64,000 bases of DNA, taken from NCBI GenBank assembly GCA_022606425.2, contig JAHDVF020001251.1, positions 2,466,501 through 2,530,500 on the forward strand, in the 5' to 3' direction. Below the pieces are notes generated by a model. It made no database searches. It was not told where the DNA came from and worked only from the letters and a program-made list of their open reading frames with translations. How positions within the stretch are numbered: the stretch's first letter is position 1; each line of letters starts with the position of its first letter. Source of the DNA: Lepidostoma basale. Lineage: Eukaryota > Arthropoda > Insecta > Trichoptera > Lepidostomatidae. Made by a program: the position numbers and the translations under genes. Positions 41,040 to 52,864 of the stretch are shown here, piece after piece.

Positions 41040-41780
41040 TTCAAATAAATTGTAAAGAAATAGGCATATGTTTATTCATCTTAGCGAAAAGTCGGGCTAT
41101 TGTTCGATTTGCGAGAATTTTTTTTTTTTTTTACTGAAAAAGTGTTGCATCCCACCAAAAGAAGATTTATGAAATAAGATGATCAATATCCTGCAATTAA
41201 GATACTCTAGAGTACATCCAACATCGTAACCAACCCTGTTCTGTATTATCTCTATGATTCATGTACCGATATACATTAAAACTTTATGTTAGTGTTAAGA
41301 TATCAAATTTTTTTTTGTAAACCGTCATCATCACTTGCTTTATATAGTGATTCCCCTACCCCTCTAGGTCATAGTTAATCAGAGAGCTCTTACGAGATGC
41401 CTCTCCTCGAGCTACATTATCTTTCTTACACTATATATTTTTAAACGATCATTGACTTTTTTCATGTCAAATTATTTTATTCATTTATAATAAACTAAAT
41501 ATGAACTTATCAGAGTTATATTTTCTTATGTGTTATTGGTCCCAACCACAATCAATTCGTAAGATAAATCTGGTGTCAGAAATGCAATTTATAATTCCCA
41601 CCCTGAACGCACAAAAATACCGATATGTTTCGAAGGCTCACACCTTCATCATCGGGAGAACGATGTGAACTGAGTTTATATCATTCTCCCAATGTCGGAT
41701 TAGCCATATAGCAGAAACAGTGAGTGCTACGTGCCCTGCGTTTCTGGAGGCCGCGCGCCTGTAGACTCTCATGGAACTGG
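41040..41780. other. No gene recognised
   Basis: AT-rich. Contains GATATGTTTCGAAGGCTCAC at 41619, resembling ACATGTTTCGGAGCATACCT in the P-element tandem repeats at 44345; otherwise nothing identified. Confidence 0.4.
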
Positions 41781-41789
41781 TAAAAGAAG

Positions 41790-42035
41790 GGTGAAAATTT
41801 AATAAACGTAGGAGAAATGAGTTATCCTATTTGATTGTGTGGTAAATCAATATATGATAGAGTATCAAAAGCAAATGAAAGAAGTGAATGCAGTGCAAAG
41901 GAAGTGTTATTAACTTAAAATCAATTAATGCAGGGCGAATGAAAGTGTTTTTTTTTTAACTAAAAATAAGTGAATGCAGGGCGAATGGAAGTGTTTTTAA
42001 CTTAAAATAAGTGAATGCATTGTGAACTAAAAGGT
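41790..42035 (+). repeat. LINE tail fragment expanded as a short tandem repeat
   Basis: RVSKANERSECSAKEVLL (41860-41915) matches the LINE tail RVSNENIRSECGANDGV at 29450. The segment AAGTGAATGCAGGGCGAATG and following T-rich bases then recurs about three times at roughly 40-bp spacing. Confidence 0.45.
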
Positions 42036-42129
42036 TGGCGGATGGTTTGAGGTCGGGGTAGGTACCTACTATGACTCTTTTAATACTTGTTATGTTTGTG
42101 CTGTCTTTTGCGTAACTTAACTAAATTAC

Positions 42130-42320
42130 TATATATCATGGGCACAGAGGATGGGCCGCCGTACAGTTCTGTCCTGACACACCTCTCTAGCTTCCTTCAC
42201 ATTCATATATCGTAACATGCACGCTCATCGATTTTTTCGATTCGAATTTGGCCGCCTTTCAGTATTTGATCAATCTGGTAATGTCATGCTTTCCTTGGTC
42301 TTCCATGACTTCTATATAAT
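42130..42320 (-). pseudogene. RTE-like LINE C-terminal relic
   Basis: Reverse complement matches 34366-34580 and 48780-48930 (TGGCATGACCAAATTA-type and GAATGT...GAGGAAGC words). Fragment with stops. Confidence 0.5.
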
Positions 42321-42434
42321 AAATATGCACATTTGGAATTATTTTTCCAGATTTTGACAGACAATTGATAAAGTCGTACAAACAAAAAAAAATACACAAT
42401 CCAGATATGGACCTGCAGGCTGCAACAGCAAAAC

Positions 42435-42620
42435 ATTAAGGCTAGGCGCTGACTGTGACTTTTTGCCACTGTTACGTTGTGTCACCGTGGATGCGCTCAC
42501 TACTAGTGACAAAATGTTCATTTAGCGATGGATTTCGAAGAGGTCGCAGTGATTTGCGCTCTTGAATTACGCAGAAGGAAAATTAAACGAAAGAAACGCT
42601 ACTGGGTACATCCCATATAT
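42435..42620 (+). pseudogene. PIF/Harbinger transposase 5' fragment, copy 2
   Basis: Same sequence as 21052-21250: AAGGCTAGGCGCTGACTGTG, ATG at 42528, and RKIKRKKRYWVHP. It is joined directly to a MITE at 42632. Confidence 0.6.
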
Positions 42621-42631
42621 CGTCGGTTCAA

Positions 42632-42802
42632 AGGTAAAACTCACTAAGTACCATATTACACTTACTGAGATAATCGAGTTTTAAGGTATTTTTTCATTTT
42701 AAAATAAAGTTTTAACCCTGGGCGTATTTGTTTCTCCAAAAACATCTGTTTACTTAAAACACACAAAATGAATATCATTTGGACCACTTAGTGAGTTTTA
42801 CC
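42632..42802. mobile_element. MITE of about 170 bp
   Basis: AGGTAAAACTCACTAAGTAC at the left and ACTTAGTGAGTTTTACCT at the right are inverted repeats of about 18 bp. No coding capacity. Confidence 0.55.
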
Positions 42803-42949
42803 TGCCAGATAATTTGTTCTGACAGGTAATTTAATGAAATGATATACCACTATTTTAAGAAAAGATTTATTGTATGGAAGAATGTTATGAAGATGAAATA
42901 AAACAGTAAACAAAATAATCAAATACTAATCCTCGGTTTCCCGGTCTTT

Positions 42950-43780
42950 AGTCTCATCCTGATCTGGTTCTCGTAACCTCTCTGAATCCTCTGAAGCCAC
43001 AGAAGGTAAATTCTTAAAAATTTCATACTAGGAATGTAGTTCTTCACGAATAAGCCCGTTTTTACATAATTTTAGCGGGTCACTCTTTTTCGATGCTATT
43101 AGCAATAAAAATTAATAAACTGTTTTGAGATCTTGATTATTTCTTTTTCAACCTCTACCAGCTACGCAGATTTTTTTGTATAGCGATGAATTGTTGTACC
43201 TATAAAACATTTCATCAGGATGAAGTTTTTCAAATTGCATGCACTTGATTTTTAGCCATGATACTTTATTAACGTCTTCATCGGTATTTTTATTTTTCAT
43301 TGAAGAGGTAGCCAAGACCTGGAGGTCAACAAAATTATTATATTTCATTTCAATAACCTGGTATGGCTCTTTGGTCTTATTTTTACTTCGTTTTGAACGT
43401 GCAGACTTGAATATTTGAATCCGTCATTCGTGATGAAAGCTGTTTTATTTTTCTTTGCATGCTCAATAGCCGAGTCCATGGAGTCGCACTCCATGTGCGA
43501 ATGTCCAGATCTTCAGGTCTTTAAACGATGTTGCTTTCCATGTAGATGAATTTCTTTTTCTGCATCGTGTTGATTTAGTCATATTTCTCGTTAGTTCATC
43601 TTCGGAAGTATCAGAAATGCTCAGCAATGATGGTTATTTATTCGGTAGATGGAATATAGGATCTTTATCAGAATCGGCTCAGGAAAAATCACCATTTGTA
43701 GAATTGTAATCTACTGTGCAATTTACTTGTGCCTTTCTTAGAGCCATCGCGGCTGAAATAGGCTTTTGCACACTCTTTAC
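42950..43780 (-). pseudogene. Possible DUF7869-type transposon relic
   Basis: - strand pieces GHSHMECDSMDSAIEHAKKN and MKYNNFVDLQVLATSSMKNK, plus KVSWLKIKCMQFEKLHPDEM, resemble an RNase-H-like protein family spread by insect transposons (DUF7869 is my best guess). Frameshifts and stops throughout. Family call from memory of motif style only. Confidence 0.4.
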
Positions 43781-44027
43781 GATTTATGTTGGTTATTTCA
43801 GTAGAAAAGACGATAGAACACGATAAGGATGCGTCAATTCACAGTGAACACGGGGACTGACCACTGACAGCCCGCGAAATCCACACACACCTACGTACAT
43901 CCCAAGTGACAGACCAACCAGTGCCATCTTGACATTATATCAAGCCGCAATGATCCTCTATATTGTCTATGGTTTGACTTGGGTTGAGGCCATGCACTTC
44001 TTTGAGTCTCCTAGGAATTCGTACCGG

Positions 44028-45060
44028 CCGCTCTCGTTTATCAAGTGTATTTCGATAAATTTTTGGGTTTTCTTACATTATTTCCGGTAAAATCTTTACG
44101 AGAATTCATAAAAGGTGTGAATATATATGTATTTGATATGTCTGTGTTATAAATTTAAGTTACAGTTGATATATTTCCTGTTTTCAGTATCACGTGTGAT
44201 TTGAAATTTCGAAGTGAGTGCTTTTTGTGTTATTAAATTTAAACAGATGTGTTTTTGTGATAAAACCGTTATTTAATTAAATCAACGTGTACTTAGGAAA
44301 TTGAAAATAGCTTTGTTTAATCCACTAATTATTAAAAAACACGACATGTTTCGGAGCATACCTCCATCTTCACTCTAACCTCCATAACATGAGCTCTCGT
44401 TTATCAAGTGTATTTCGATAAATTTTTGGGTTTTCTTACATTATTTCCGGTAAAATCTTTACGAGAATTCATAAAAGGTGTGAATATATATGTATTTGAT
44501 AAGTCTGTGTTATAAATTTAAGTTACAGTTGATATATTTCCTGTTTTCAGTATCACGTATCACGTGTGATTTGAAATTTCGAAGTGAGTGCTTTTTGTGT
44601 TATTAAATTTAAACAGATGTGTTTTTGTGATAAAACCATTATTTAATTAAATCAACGTGTACTTAGGAAATTGAAAATAGCTTTGTTTAATCCACTAATT
44701 ATTAAAAAACACGACATGTTTCGGAGCATACCTCCATCTTCACTCTAACCTCCATAACATGAGCTCTCGTTTATCAAGTGTATTTCGATAAATTTATGGG
44801 TTTTCTTACATTATTTCTGGTAAAATCTTTATGAGAATTCATAAAAGGTGTGAATATATATGTATTTGATATGTCTGTGTTATAAATTTAAGTTTCAGTT
44901 GATATATTTCCTGTTTTCAGTATCGCGTGTGATTTGACATTTAGAAGCGAGTGCTTTTTGTGTTATTAAATTTAAACAGATATGTTTTTGTGATAAAACC
45001 ATTATTTAATTAAATCAACGTGTACTTAGTGGATTAAACAAAGTTATTTTCAATTTCCTA
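44028..45060. repeat. 363-370-bp tandem repeat, three units
   Basis: Units begin GCTCTCGTTTATCAAGTGTA at about 44029, 44393 and 44763. Each ends with ATGTTTCGGAGCATACCTCC then ACCTCCATAACATGA, the last being truncated. The derivative at 52865 has only two units. It lies in the 5' subterminal region of the P-type element. Confidence 0.8.
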
Positions 45061-45318
45061 AGTATATAACTATGGAATTCCACAAAGTTAATGCCTTAGC
45101 GTTCAATAAGTTAAATCAATGTGTGTTATCAAAAACAAAATATTGTGTATTGAGATGTAATTCAAGCAAAATATTTCAATTTCAATTGAATAACCTCAAG
45201 TTTGCCATTTGCAGTTGTTCTTTCAATATAGATTAGTGATGTTGGATATTAAAAGTATAAATAATATATTTTTATTTAAATAAGTTACATGTTATCGTTT
45301 CGAATGTTATCATTTTAG

Positions 45319-48300
45319 ATGCCTAGAAAATGCTGTGTTCCCGGCTGCAAATCCAACTATGCAAATCAAGGGGAATATGTCTCCGGATTCAAATTCCCCC
45401 TCGATGCCGAAATGTCCAAAAAGTGGGTGTCCTGCATTCCTCGAAAAAATTTAGTGGTCAAACGACATATGATTGTATGTTCGAAACATTTTCATACCAG
45501 TGACATCCTTACAGAGGACAAGTTTTCTTTTGGAGGTATATATTTTCTTCTTCCTTCTGTAATTAAAAGTAGTTTAAATATACAGTGATGAAATTGTGAT
45601 GAAATAAAGTGAAATTATAGCTGTACTCGTATATTAATTTGAACATACATTTGAAAAAATACCGTCATAACTATATGAATTCGAATGTGCTTCAGATTTG
45701 CTATAGTTAATTTAGTAGGCACAATATGTAATGTTTTTATTTATTCGGTTTTCAGACCAAGTACACATCTTGCCAAAGAAAAGAACGCGCCTTCGAAATG
45801 GAGCAGTTCCATCGATTTTCCCAAACTTGCCTTCGTATCTTTCCAAGCCAGAGACTACTTCACGACAAGATCCTTCCCAAAGACGAGCTGATATTTTGAG
45901 GCGGTCTGACGAAGCAAACACCAATTGGCTCGTATCGGACCAAATTTCGAGGATGGAGGATATATTGAACCAACCGCTGAAGTTCAATATCAGGAATTGG
46001 GGATCAAAAATATTTGATGATCATATTATTTTATACAAATTAAATTTCAATCGTAAAGCTTCAATTTCACATTCCATTACAATAACTGATCAATTTGATA
46101 TTAAAATATTTTATAATAATAATGAGTTAGATATAAAGAAATTTCTGTGGGTTTTGGGGAAAGACTTAAAATGTGATCGGTTTTCAAAACTTGAGAATTT
46201 GTTAAGTTCACTAGACAATACAATCATAGATTCACTAACAGCCACTGAAATAGTTAATGATGTAACAACAAAATTACAACAATTATATTCTGGTACTGAA
46301 GACAAAAAAATTTTACAGTTCATTGAACAACAATTAAGTTTATGGGTTAGCTCAAAGAATAAATATTCAACAGAATTATTGATATTTAGTAGCTCAATGT
46401 TTTTTATGTATCCTGCCGCATATCGTTTTTTACGGGATTCTGGTTTGTTAGTGCTACCTCACCCAAATTACATCAAAACATTTAACGTAGGTTCTAATTG
46501 CACTGGGATAATACATAAGAAATATCTCGAAGAAACAATTAAAAGATTACCAGCTAATGAAAGGTTAGTGAATCTCTTATTAGATGAAATATATGTGAAA
46601 CCAGAAGTTAATTATAAAGGTGGGAAACTCCAAGGGTTTTCTATGAATAAAAATTTAGAATTAGCCACCACGGTGCAAACCTTTATGGTTACATCAGTAT
46701 TTTCTGGTAAAACTGATGTTGTTGGTATTTTTCCTGTAAAAAATTTAGATAGTCATTATTTATTGGAAATCGTCACAAAGGTTTTGGGGGTACTCAGTAA
46801 TGTGGGTTATGAAATTTTAAGTGTTATTAGTGATAATAATCAGGTGAATAGAAATTTGTTTAAAAGGATGTGTGGCGGTGTGATGAAATCAAGTATTCCC
46901 TCACCGTTTGATTCAAATAAAAAAATATTTTTTTTGTTTGACACTGTTCACATTTTTAAAAATATACGAAATAACTGGTTGAACACTAGGAATTCCACAT
47001 TTTATATTCCATCATTTAACAATTTTCATGAATATAAAGTATGCAAAATGGAACATTTAGCTAAAGTTTATGAATTAGAGAAAATGTTACCAATAAAACA
47101 AGCCTATGCATTATCTCAGAAAACATTATATCCGACAAAATTAGAACGGCAAAATGTTCAATTAGTTATCAATTTATTCAATGATAAAAATATAGCGGCC
47201 TTAGAGTCATATCTTGGGGAAGAATCTTCAGGTACACGGGATTTTTTAAAAATTATTTGCGATTGGTGGACATGCGTTAATGTAAAGCATCCTGAAAAAG
47301 GTTCAAACTTACTTTTGCCTCTTGCCGAACCTATTCACAGTTTGGAGCAGAGTAGTATTCAATTCTTTTTAAAATTTTGCCAATGGTTACAAATATGGAA
47401 TTCTCAAAATAGAGGCAGACTGACCAAGGAGACATATTCGGCTCTCTTCCACACCACACAGGCAATGATAGAGCTGGTGGAATATTTATTGAATAAGTGC
47501 AATGCCCAGTATGTTCTTCTAGGAAAGTTTCAGACCGATCCATTAGAAAAACGTTTTGGTGTATATCGCCGTATGAGCGGAACAAATTATCATATCTCCG
47601 TTCAACAAATTCTAGAATCTGAGAAAAAAATTAAACTTATGGGTCTACTTAAATTTAATTCTCATCTTTCGGGTGTTATTACCATTAGAGAAATTTTTTC
47701 ATCTATGACTTCCATTGATGAAAACTCGGGAGACTTAATTTCAGATGAAGTGATTGATGACATATTGTTATTGAGCCATGAGGTAGAGATAGATGACCTA
47801 TCACATGAAGTACTCGTATATATTTGCGGGTATGTTGCAAAAAAAATTACTGAAAAGTGTCAATGCGAAGGGTGCCTGGAGATTCTGACCTCTTCTCGTG
47901 ATTTGATTGTAGATTATTCATCGAACGTATCTTATTTGGAAACCTTAAACCGCGGGGGGCTTAAATATCCATCTAGTCAATCTTTGACTGTTGGTCTGGT
48001 AGCTTATCAAATTTTCCAAACATTGATAACGGAAAAGTTTGAAGTCTTTTTCCAAAACTTAAGAAATCAAAAATATGTTTTGAAGACTTTAATACTGGAA
48101 AAATTAGAAATTGATAATTTTAAATCTGATGCATGCAACATTTGTAAATCTTCCATATTTTCACTTCTCGAAATGTCTACAACTGTATGGATAAATATTT
48201 TATTAAATAATTATTGTAAAACCAAAAATAATTTAAATTTAGAAATTAATCGAGCATCGAGTCAGAGCAATAAATATAGAAAATTATTAACACTAACCCA

Positions 48301-48319
48301 AATACAAAGGTCCAACTAA
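45319..48319 (+). CDS. P-element-type transposase with THAP domain (two exons)
   Basis: Predicted join 45319-45535 and 45756-48319, 926 residues; the 220-bp intron has GGAG|GTATAT and TTTTCAG|ACC borders and keeps frame across a split Asp codon. Exon 1 is a THAP zinc finger that binds element ends: C5/C6 and C10, W36, C54-x2-H57 (VCSKHF). Exon 2 opens with LPKKRTRL and AVPSIFPNLP, then a P-type transposase: LLLDEIYVKPEVNYKGGKLQ (likely catalytic Asp), SVISDNNQVNRNLF, FDTVHIFKNIRNNW, and the late FQTDPLEKRFGVYRRMSGTN. A Cys-rich tail CQCEGCLEIL follows. No stop or frameshift, so activity is plausible. TTATCATTTTAG just before the ATG may be another acceptor. Relatives: Drosophila P transposase and vertebrate THAP9. 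Confidence 0.85.
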
Positions 48320-48447
48320 TTCCTATATATTTTTAATTAACCTTTGCATGTATTCATGGCCTTTTTGTACATTGTTTCAGATCTACTTCTTGAAAGAAGA
48401 AGCAGCGAGTTGCAGACACTGGAACACAGCTTTATTTTATTTTTAAT

Positions 48448-48479
48448 ACTCCATTGTGAACGGCCGTTCACAATGGAGT
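48448..48479. repeat. 32-bp perfect palindrome
   Basis: ACTCCATTGTGAACGG followed directly by its exact reverse complement. It lies at the junction of the P-element 3' region and the inserted LINE fragment. Confidence 0.8.
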
Positions 48480-48975
48480 TCTGGTCCCAACCCTAATGTA
48501 TGGAAGCGAAGCATGGAACTGGCAGAAGAAGGATGAGAGCAGAATAAATGCGGTAGAGATGAGGTCCCTAAGACGTATGTGTGGTAGAACGATAAACGAC
48601 AGAATCTCAAATGCTGATATAAGAAAGGAATGTAGAGCGGAAGAAGGTATTATGAACAAAATTATGAAAGGATCGCTGCGTTGGTTCAGACATATGGAAC
48701 GTAAGGATGGAGAAAGAATGGTTAAGAAAGTATACGTAAATGATGTAAATGGGGTACGAAGTTGAGGCAGACCGAGGAAAACATGGCATGACCAAATTAA
48801 TCAAATTTTTAAGGTTGGTCATGTTAGAAGTTGGAGGAATCAACGTACGTGTATGACTCGTTGTATGAATGTGGAGGAAGCTAGAGAGGTTTGCCAGGAT
48901 AGAGTAGTGTGGTGGTCCATTCTCTGCCTACCCCTGCGGAGAAACGGCGTAATGGTTTGTTTGTGTTTGTTTGTT
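48480..48975 (+). pseudogene. RTE-like LINE 3' fragment
   Basis: MYGSEAWNWQKKDESRINAV and MRSLRRMCGRTINDRISNAD, then RWFRHMERKDGERMVKKVYV, a stop, GRPRKTWHDQINQ and CMNVEEAREVCQDRVVWWSI. Ends GGCGTAATGGTTTGTTTGTG. Same family as 28507-29796; 5' truncated. Confidence 0.7.
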
Positions 48976-49139
48976 CAGTCTGTCAGTTTTCTTTGCCGAT
49001 TCTTTCTGACAGTACTAATAGAATCGGTAGATCGTAAAAACTCAATAAAATATATATTGAATACAAAAACATGTTTTCAATCACCACCCTATTCCTTCAT
49101 TACACTCTTAATTTAATAAAGCTTCCATATGATATCATA

Positions 49140-49560
49140 ACCAGCGATATTCATGTTCTTCTTCATCTTCTTATTCTTCTGATTGTAGATCTTGTGATCT
49201 GTTTATGCAGGATATCAACTTTCTTCCTGTGATGGAGACGACCAGCCTTCTCTCCATCTCTTTGGTGGTCGTTCTGGTGGTCGACGGCCCTCTGGAGTCT
49301 CATGTATCACGATATTAGGAATTCTTCCTGAATTCATTCTCTCAATGTGGTCCCTCCAGAATCATCTTCTCTACCTATTCCAACTCACTATGTCTTCAAT
49401 TTTGCAGGATTTGCGAATTTCTTCATTGGTTATTGTATCTCTAAGAGTTCTCCCCACAATAAGTCGCAATGTTCTCAATTCTGCTACTCTTAAGAGATGT
49501 TTGGTTCTGACAGTGTCTGCTCTTGCTTCGATTTTGTTAGAATTATTCATGTTTGAGAGC
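49140..49560 (-). pseudogene. LINE C-terminal relic
   Basis: Related to 22050-22400: GATCTTGTGATCTG with GGAGACGACCAGCCTTCTCT on the + strand, coding sense on the - strand. Many stops. Confidence 0.35.
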
Positions 49561-49564
49561 TAGA

Positions 49565-49735
49565 AATGAATTTACTCGACAAAGAACCGAGGTATCTGAG
49601 ATGGCTTAGAAGGTAAGCAGACTGAAATGGCAGTGAGCAGGCCATATTTGTCGGAGGACTGACTGGTGACATGCGTTGGGAAAGGTTTACGTTCTGCAGT
49701 GGACGACGGACAACTTATTAGTCTTGTTAACTTCC
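49565..49735 (+). pseudogene. RTE LINE C-terminal fragment
   Basis: RNEFTRQRTEVSEMA, LKWQ, AGHICRRTD and a final GCAGTGGACGACGG match the C-terminus of the intact RTE ORF at 20680-20970 (RNEFIRQQTKVTEVALRI, GHICRRTDS). Stops interrupt. Confidence 0.6.
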
Positions 49736-50329
49736 ATTTCACACACAACAATTGCACATGCTTTAATATGTAAAAATATTTTCTTCTCTTTTGGATGAAC
49801 TATTTTCTTATATACTATTTTTATTTTATTAAATGTACTTTTTCACATTGGATTCCTAGGTGTTTTGATACTTTGAAATAATTCGTGTTGTCATGCAATT
49901 TCTGCATAAAAATTAAATGATATAATATTATTTTGCGAAACTTGGGTTAAAATTATATAAAAATATTTCTTTGAGATATTACAATGAACATTATTTTATT
50001 TTCCATATTTTTTTCCATCGAATCAGATTTATTAAAATAAGTAATGCACATGATTTGATTGCAGGCTCGATTATTTCGCTCGTAAAGCTTTATTAATAAA
50101 TATTGAAATTTTATGTTTACTAGGAATGTCATGAAGAATCATTTGCATTCTTAAAATATATCGAATACAATTTAAAAAATAATTTAAAAAAACATCGATT
50201 CATCGTAACAAATCTGTATGAAAGGTACGACCGAATGACAGCTAAAGTGACAGCTGAGGCGATGGCCTCCTCCGTCGGCCACATTGAATCGAACCCTGCG
50301 GCTTGTTATTACGTCAAGATGGCACTGGA

Positions 50330-50425
50330 CCGGTACATAAACACAAGTAGAAGCACACTAAATACATTATGCAGCTAGCTGCTGAAACCGGTCGACCATA
50401 GACACAAGTGGAAGCACACTAAATA
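50330..50425. repeat. Duplicated CACAAGT(A/G)GAAGCACACT segment
   Basis: ACACAAGTAGAAGCACACTA and ACACAAGTGGAAGCACACTA flank GCTGAAACCGGTCGACC. The reverse sequence occurs at 61195-61250 and 63470-63512, marking another dispersed repeat. Confidence 0.45.
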
Positions 50426-51328
50426 TGTTATGAAGATGTTGGCGTCACGGGGTGAAACATGAGATTAGTCGTATCCCATTCCCGATCCCGAAACCAATCT
50501 TCACAACGTGTTCATGCCCAAGTGATTCGCTAATGCTAATTAGTATTCGATCTCTAAGATGCTCCGGGATGTATAGTGATATCTGATTGAAACCAATATT
50601 TACTATTTACAATTATATTTAAACACACAAACATACAATATAACTAAAGAAAGAAACAAGATTACTTATGAACTAAAGAAAACTTACTTGCTATTCGTTG
50701 GTCAACGACTTAAAACTACTCCGTCACTGAATAACACTACTTGATCTGCGGTGAGGACCGACGCTGACGCTGTCGTGGCCAGCACGAGGACTGCCGAAGG
50801 CTGCACGGCACAGAAGCATCACGCGGATGATGGACCGCGGATGGCGCGGGTTCCCTTCGCAGCGACAGTGGTGGCCAGCATCAAGCCCCAATGGTGATTA
50901 GCTGGCGCGGCTGGTTAGTACGAGGACGGTGATCTGCGAAACCAGCGTGGTGGCGAGTTGGCTGCTAGTGGCGTCTGCGCCAAGAGGGACGTGCGAGGTG
51001 GGAATGTCGGCGGCCAGCGGGCGCTGGGAAGCCGCACGTCCGCCTCCTCTGAAGTCTGATTTTCAACTGCCTCTTGGGTCGCTACATGCAGCCCTCCAAG
51101 CCTGCTCCGCAGGGTGAGGGGTTAGGTCATCCCCCTCCCCCCAAAGTGTGGCCACTCACGAAAATTGTCAATTCACTTATTTGAGCACTATTTTTGTTTT
51201 TAAATTGCCTTATCACTAATTAAAATTAAACTTAACTAAGATCAAACCAGCCTCCAGAGAGAAAACGTATTTTCGGTCATGCAAAATTTGTCTAGTGCAA
51301 TCTCACCTATTATGCCATGAAACATGGC
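50426..51328 (+). repeat. GC-rich dispersed repeat, copy 5
   Basis: TGTTATGAAGATGTTGGCGT start, GC-rich core, and AACCAGCCTCCAGAGAGAA tail to ATGAAACATGGC. Closest in extent to copy 1. Confidence 0.55.
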
Positions 51329-51486
51329 TTTATCAATTACATTATAATAAAAAAATTGGTATAATTTTTATTTTTATTTTCATTATTTCAAATGAACTTC
51401 TACCAAGAAATTTCAATTAAAAACATAAATTTTTTGAACTTATCAATGTTTGATTTCACATAATTTCTTTTTTTTTTCACCAGATA

Positions 51487-52235
51487 ATGGCTCAAAAATA
51501 TACTGATGATGAAATCGAAAAAATGTTTTTAGACTCAAGCGATTAAGAAAATTTTGATAGCGTCTTGGAGTTCGAATTGTGTGATTAAGACAATTCTAAA
51601 ATAGAAGATGTCGTAGAGTCTGATGTTGAACTCACGAGTGAGGAGGTCAATGGGGTCAAGGAAAATATATTAAATGAAAAAAATGTAGCATTCATGTCCA
51701 AATCTGTCTTTACTTGGAATTCAAATCCTCGTACAAATACAAGAACCAGAACACATTATATTGTATCTTCTTCTGCAGGTCTCAGAGAAGAAGCAAGAGA
51801 TATTATTTCTGTAAAAGATGCATTCAGTTTATATCTTTCATTTAGCATGTTAGAAGAAATATTACTTCACACTAATCAATTTTGTCAACATAGATCTGAC
51901 TATAAAGTTATTTCAAAATCCGAGATAGAAGCATTTATAGGAATATTGCTGGCATCTGGAAGATGTAATGGACGGAGGCTTGCACTGAAGCAAGTATAGA
52001 CTCCAAATCCACTTTTTAAAATTCTTTTTTTTTTCTGTAGCGATGTTGAGGGATAGATTTTCTACGATATACTCAAAACTACGTTTTGACGAAAAAAGTA
52101 CCAGACAATCAAGATTTGATCTAACTGGAGATAAGTTAGAACCCATCCGCTCAATATACAACCAATTCAATACGGCGCACACTGGATCCATTTGGCAAAA
52201 ACAGGGACTTAGGGGTCGAACTCCAAATTTTGCCC
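51487..52235 (+). pseudogene. piggyBac-like transposase N-terminal fragment, copy 1
   Basis: MAQKYTDDEIEKMFLDSSD then a stop, SDVELTSEEV, FTWNSNPRTNTRTRTHYIV and SKSEIEAFIGILLASGRCNG, the start of the DDE_Tnp_1_7 domain. A homopolymer frameshift near 52025 separates RDRFSTIYSKLRFDEK, RFDLTGDKLEPIRSIYNQFN. At least two stops precede. Acceptor-like TTTTTTCACCAG lies before the ATG. Catalytic half missing. Confidence 0.75.
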
Positions 52236-52674
52236 TGATTTTTAAAAATTATTTCCTTTGTGTGATTCCAAACCACTTTTATATTTGAACATTTCTTGAT
52301 ATAACTGCTAATTTCCAAGAAAAAAAATTGTTATTGTTTTTTTTGTATGAAGCAAAACTGATTTTTGCAATTATTTAGGAATCAGGTGGATACGTCAAAA
52401 TCAAACTTAGTAGGGATTATAGAGGGCATAAACCTCTACATTGCTTGTTCCACCATCTACTTCATATCTCTGCCCGTTTAAAAGCAGCAGACATTATAAT
52501 TTTTAACTAATTCTTATGGAGTGGTTTTGGATTTTTTGTTCAGATTCATAAATGATCACAATTATGCTAAAATCACTCCATTCTTTTGTAAAGGAACGCT
52601 CGAACCCGAAAAAATAAGTACCGGCGGACACTGGTCCCATTTGGCAAAAATATGGACTTAGGGGGTCAAACTCC
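52173..52674 (+). repeat. Direct repeat pair of about 52 bp
   Basis: CGGCGCACACTGGATCCATT...GGGGTCGAACTCC at 52173-52223 recurs as CGGCGGACACTGGTCCCATT...GGGGGTCAAACTCC at 52622-52674. The spacer has no recognised gene. Confidence 0.5.
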
Positions 52675-52864
52675 TATGGTAATATTATTAACGTGAAGCA
52701 GTGCTCGTGTTTGCTCCGCCGTTTATTTAATATATTTTTCGTTCAAAGTTGCGATGGAGTCCAAGATTGACGTTATTCTGGAATAATTGAGGACTCTGCG
52801 CACAATGGTGGGGTCCCTCACTGATGAAGTTAACGATTTACGTGGGATAATTGATGTGTCCAGC

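Larger units (their letters stand above)
43919..50327 (+). mobile_element. P-superfamily element, near complete
   Basis: Left end CAGTGCCATCTTGACATTAT and right end complementary to CAGTGCCATCTTGACGTAAT give inverted repeats of about 31 bp with three mismatches. Inside are a 5' array of 363-370-bp repeats, a two-exon THAP transposase and a 3' region shared with 53910-54547. LINE fragments (about 48480-49735) were inserted after the transposase. Flanking 7-mers are GACCAAC and GACCGGT, so the target duplication is decayed or absent. Confidence 0.8.

Noticed and set aside
45685..45891. 68-codon + frame overlapping the transposase
   Set aside because: Alternative frame over the intron and exon 2 start; the spliced frame explains the region.
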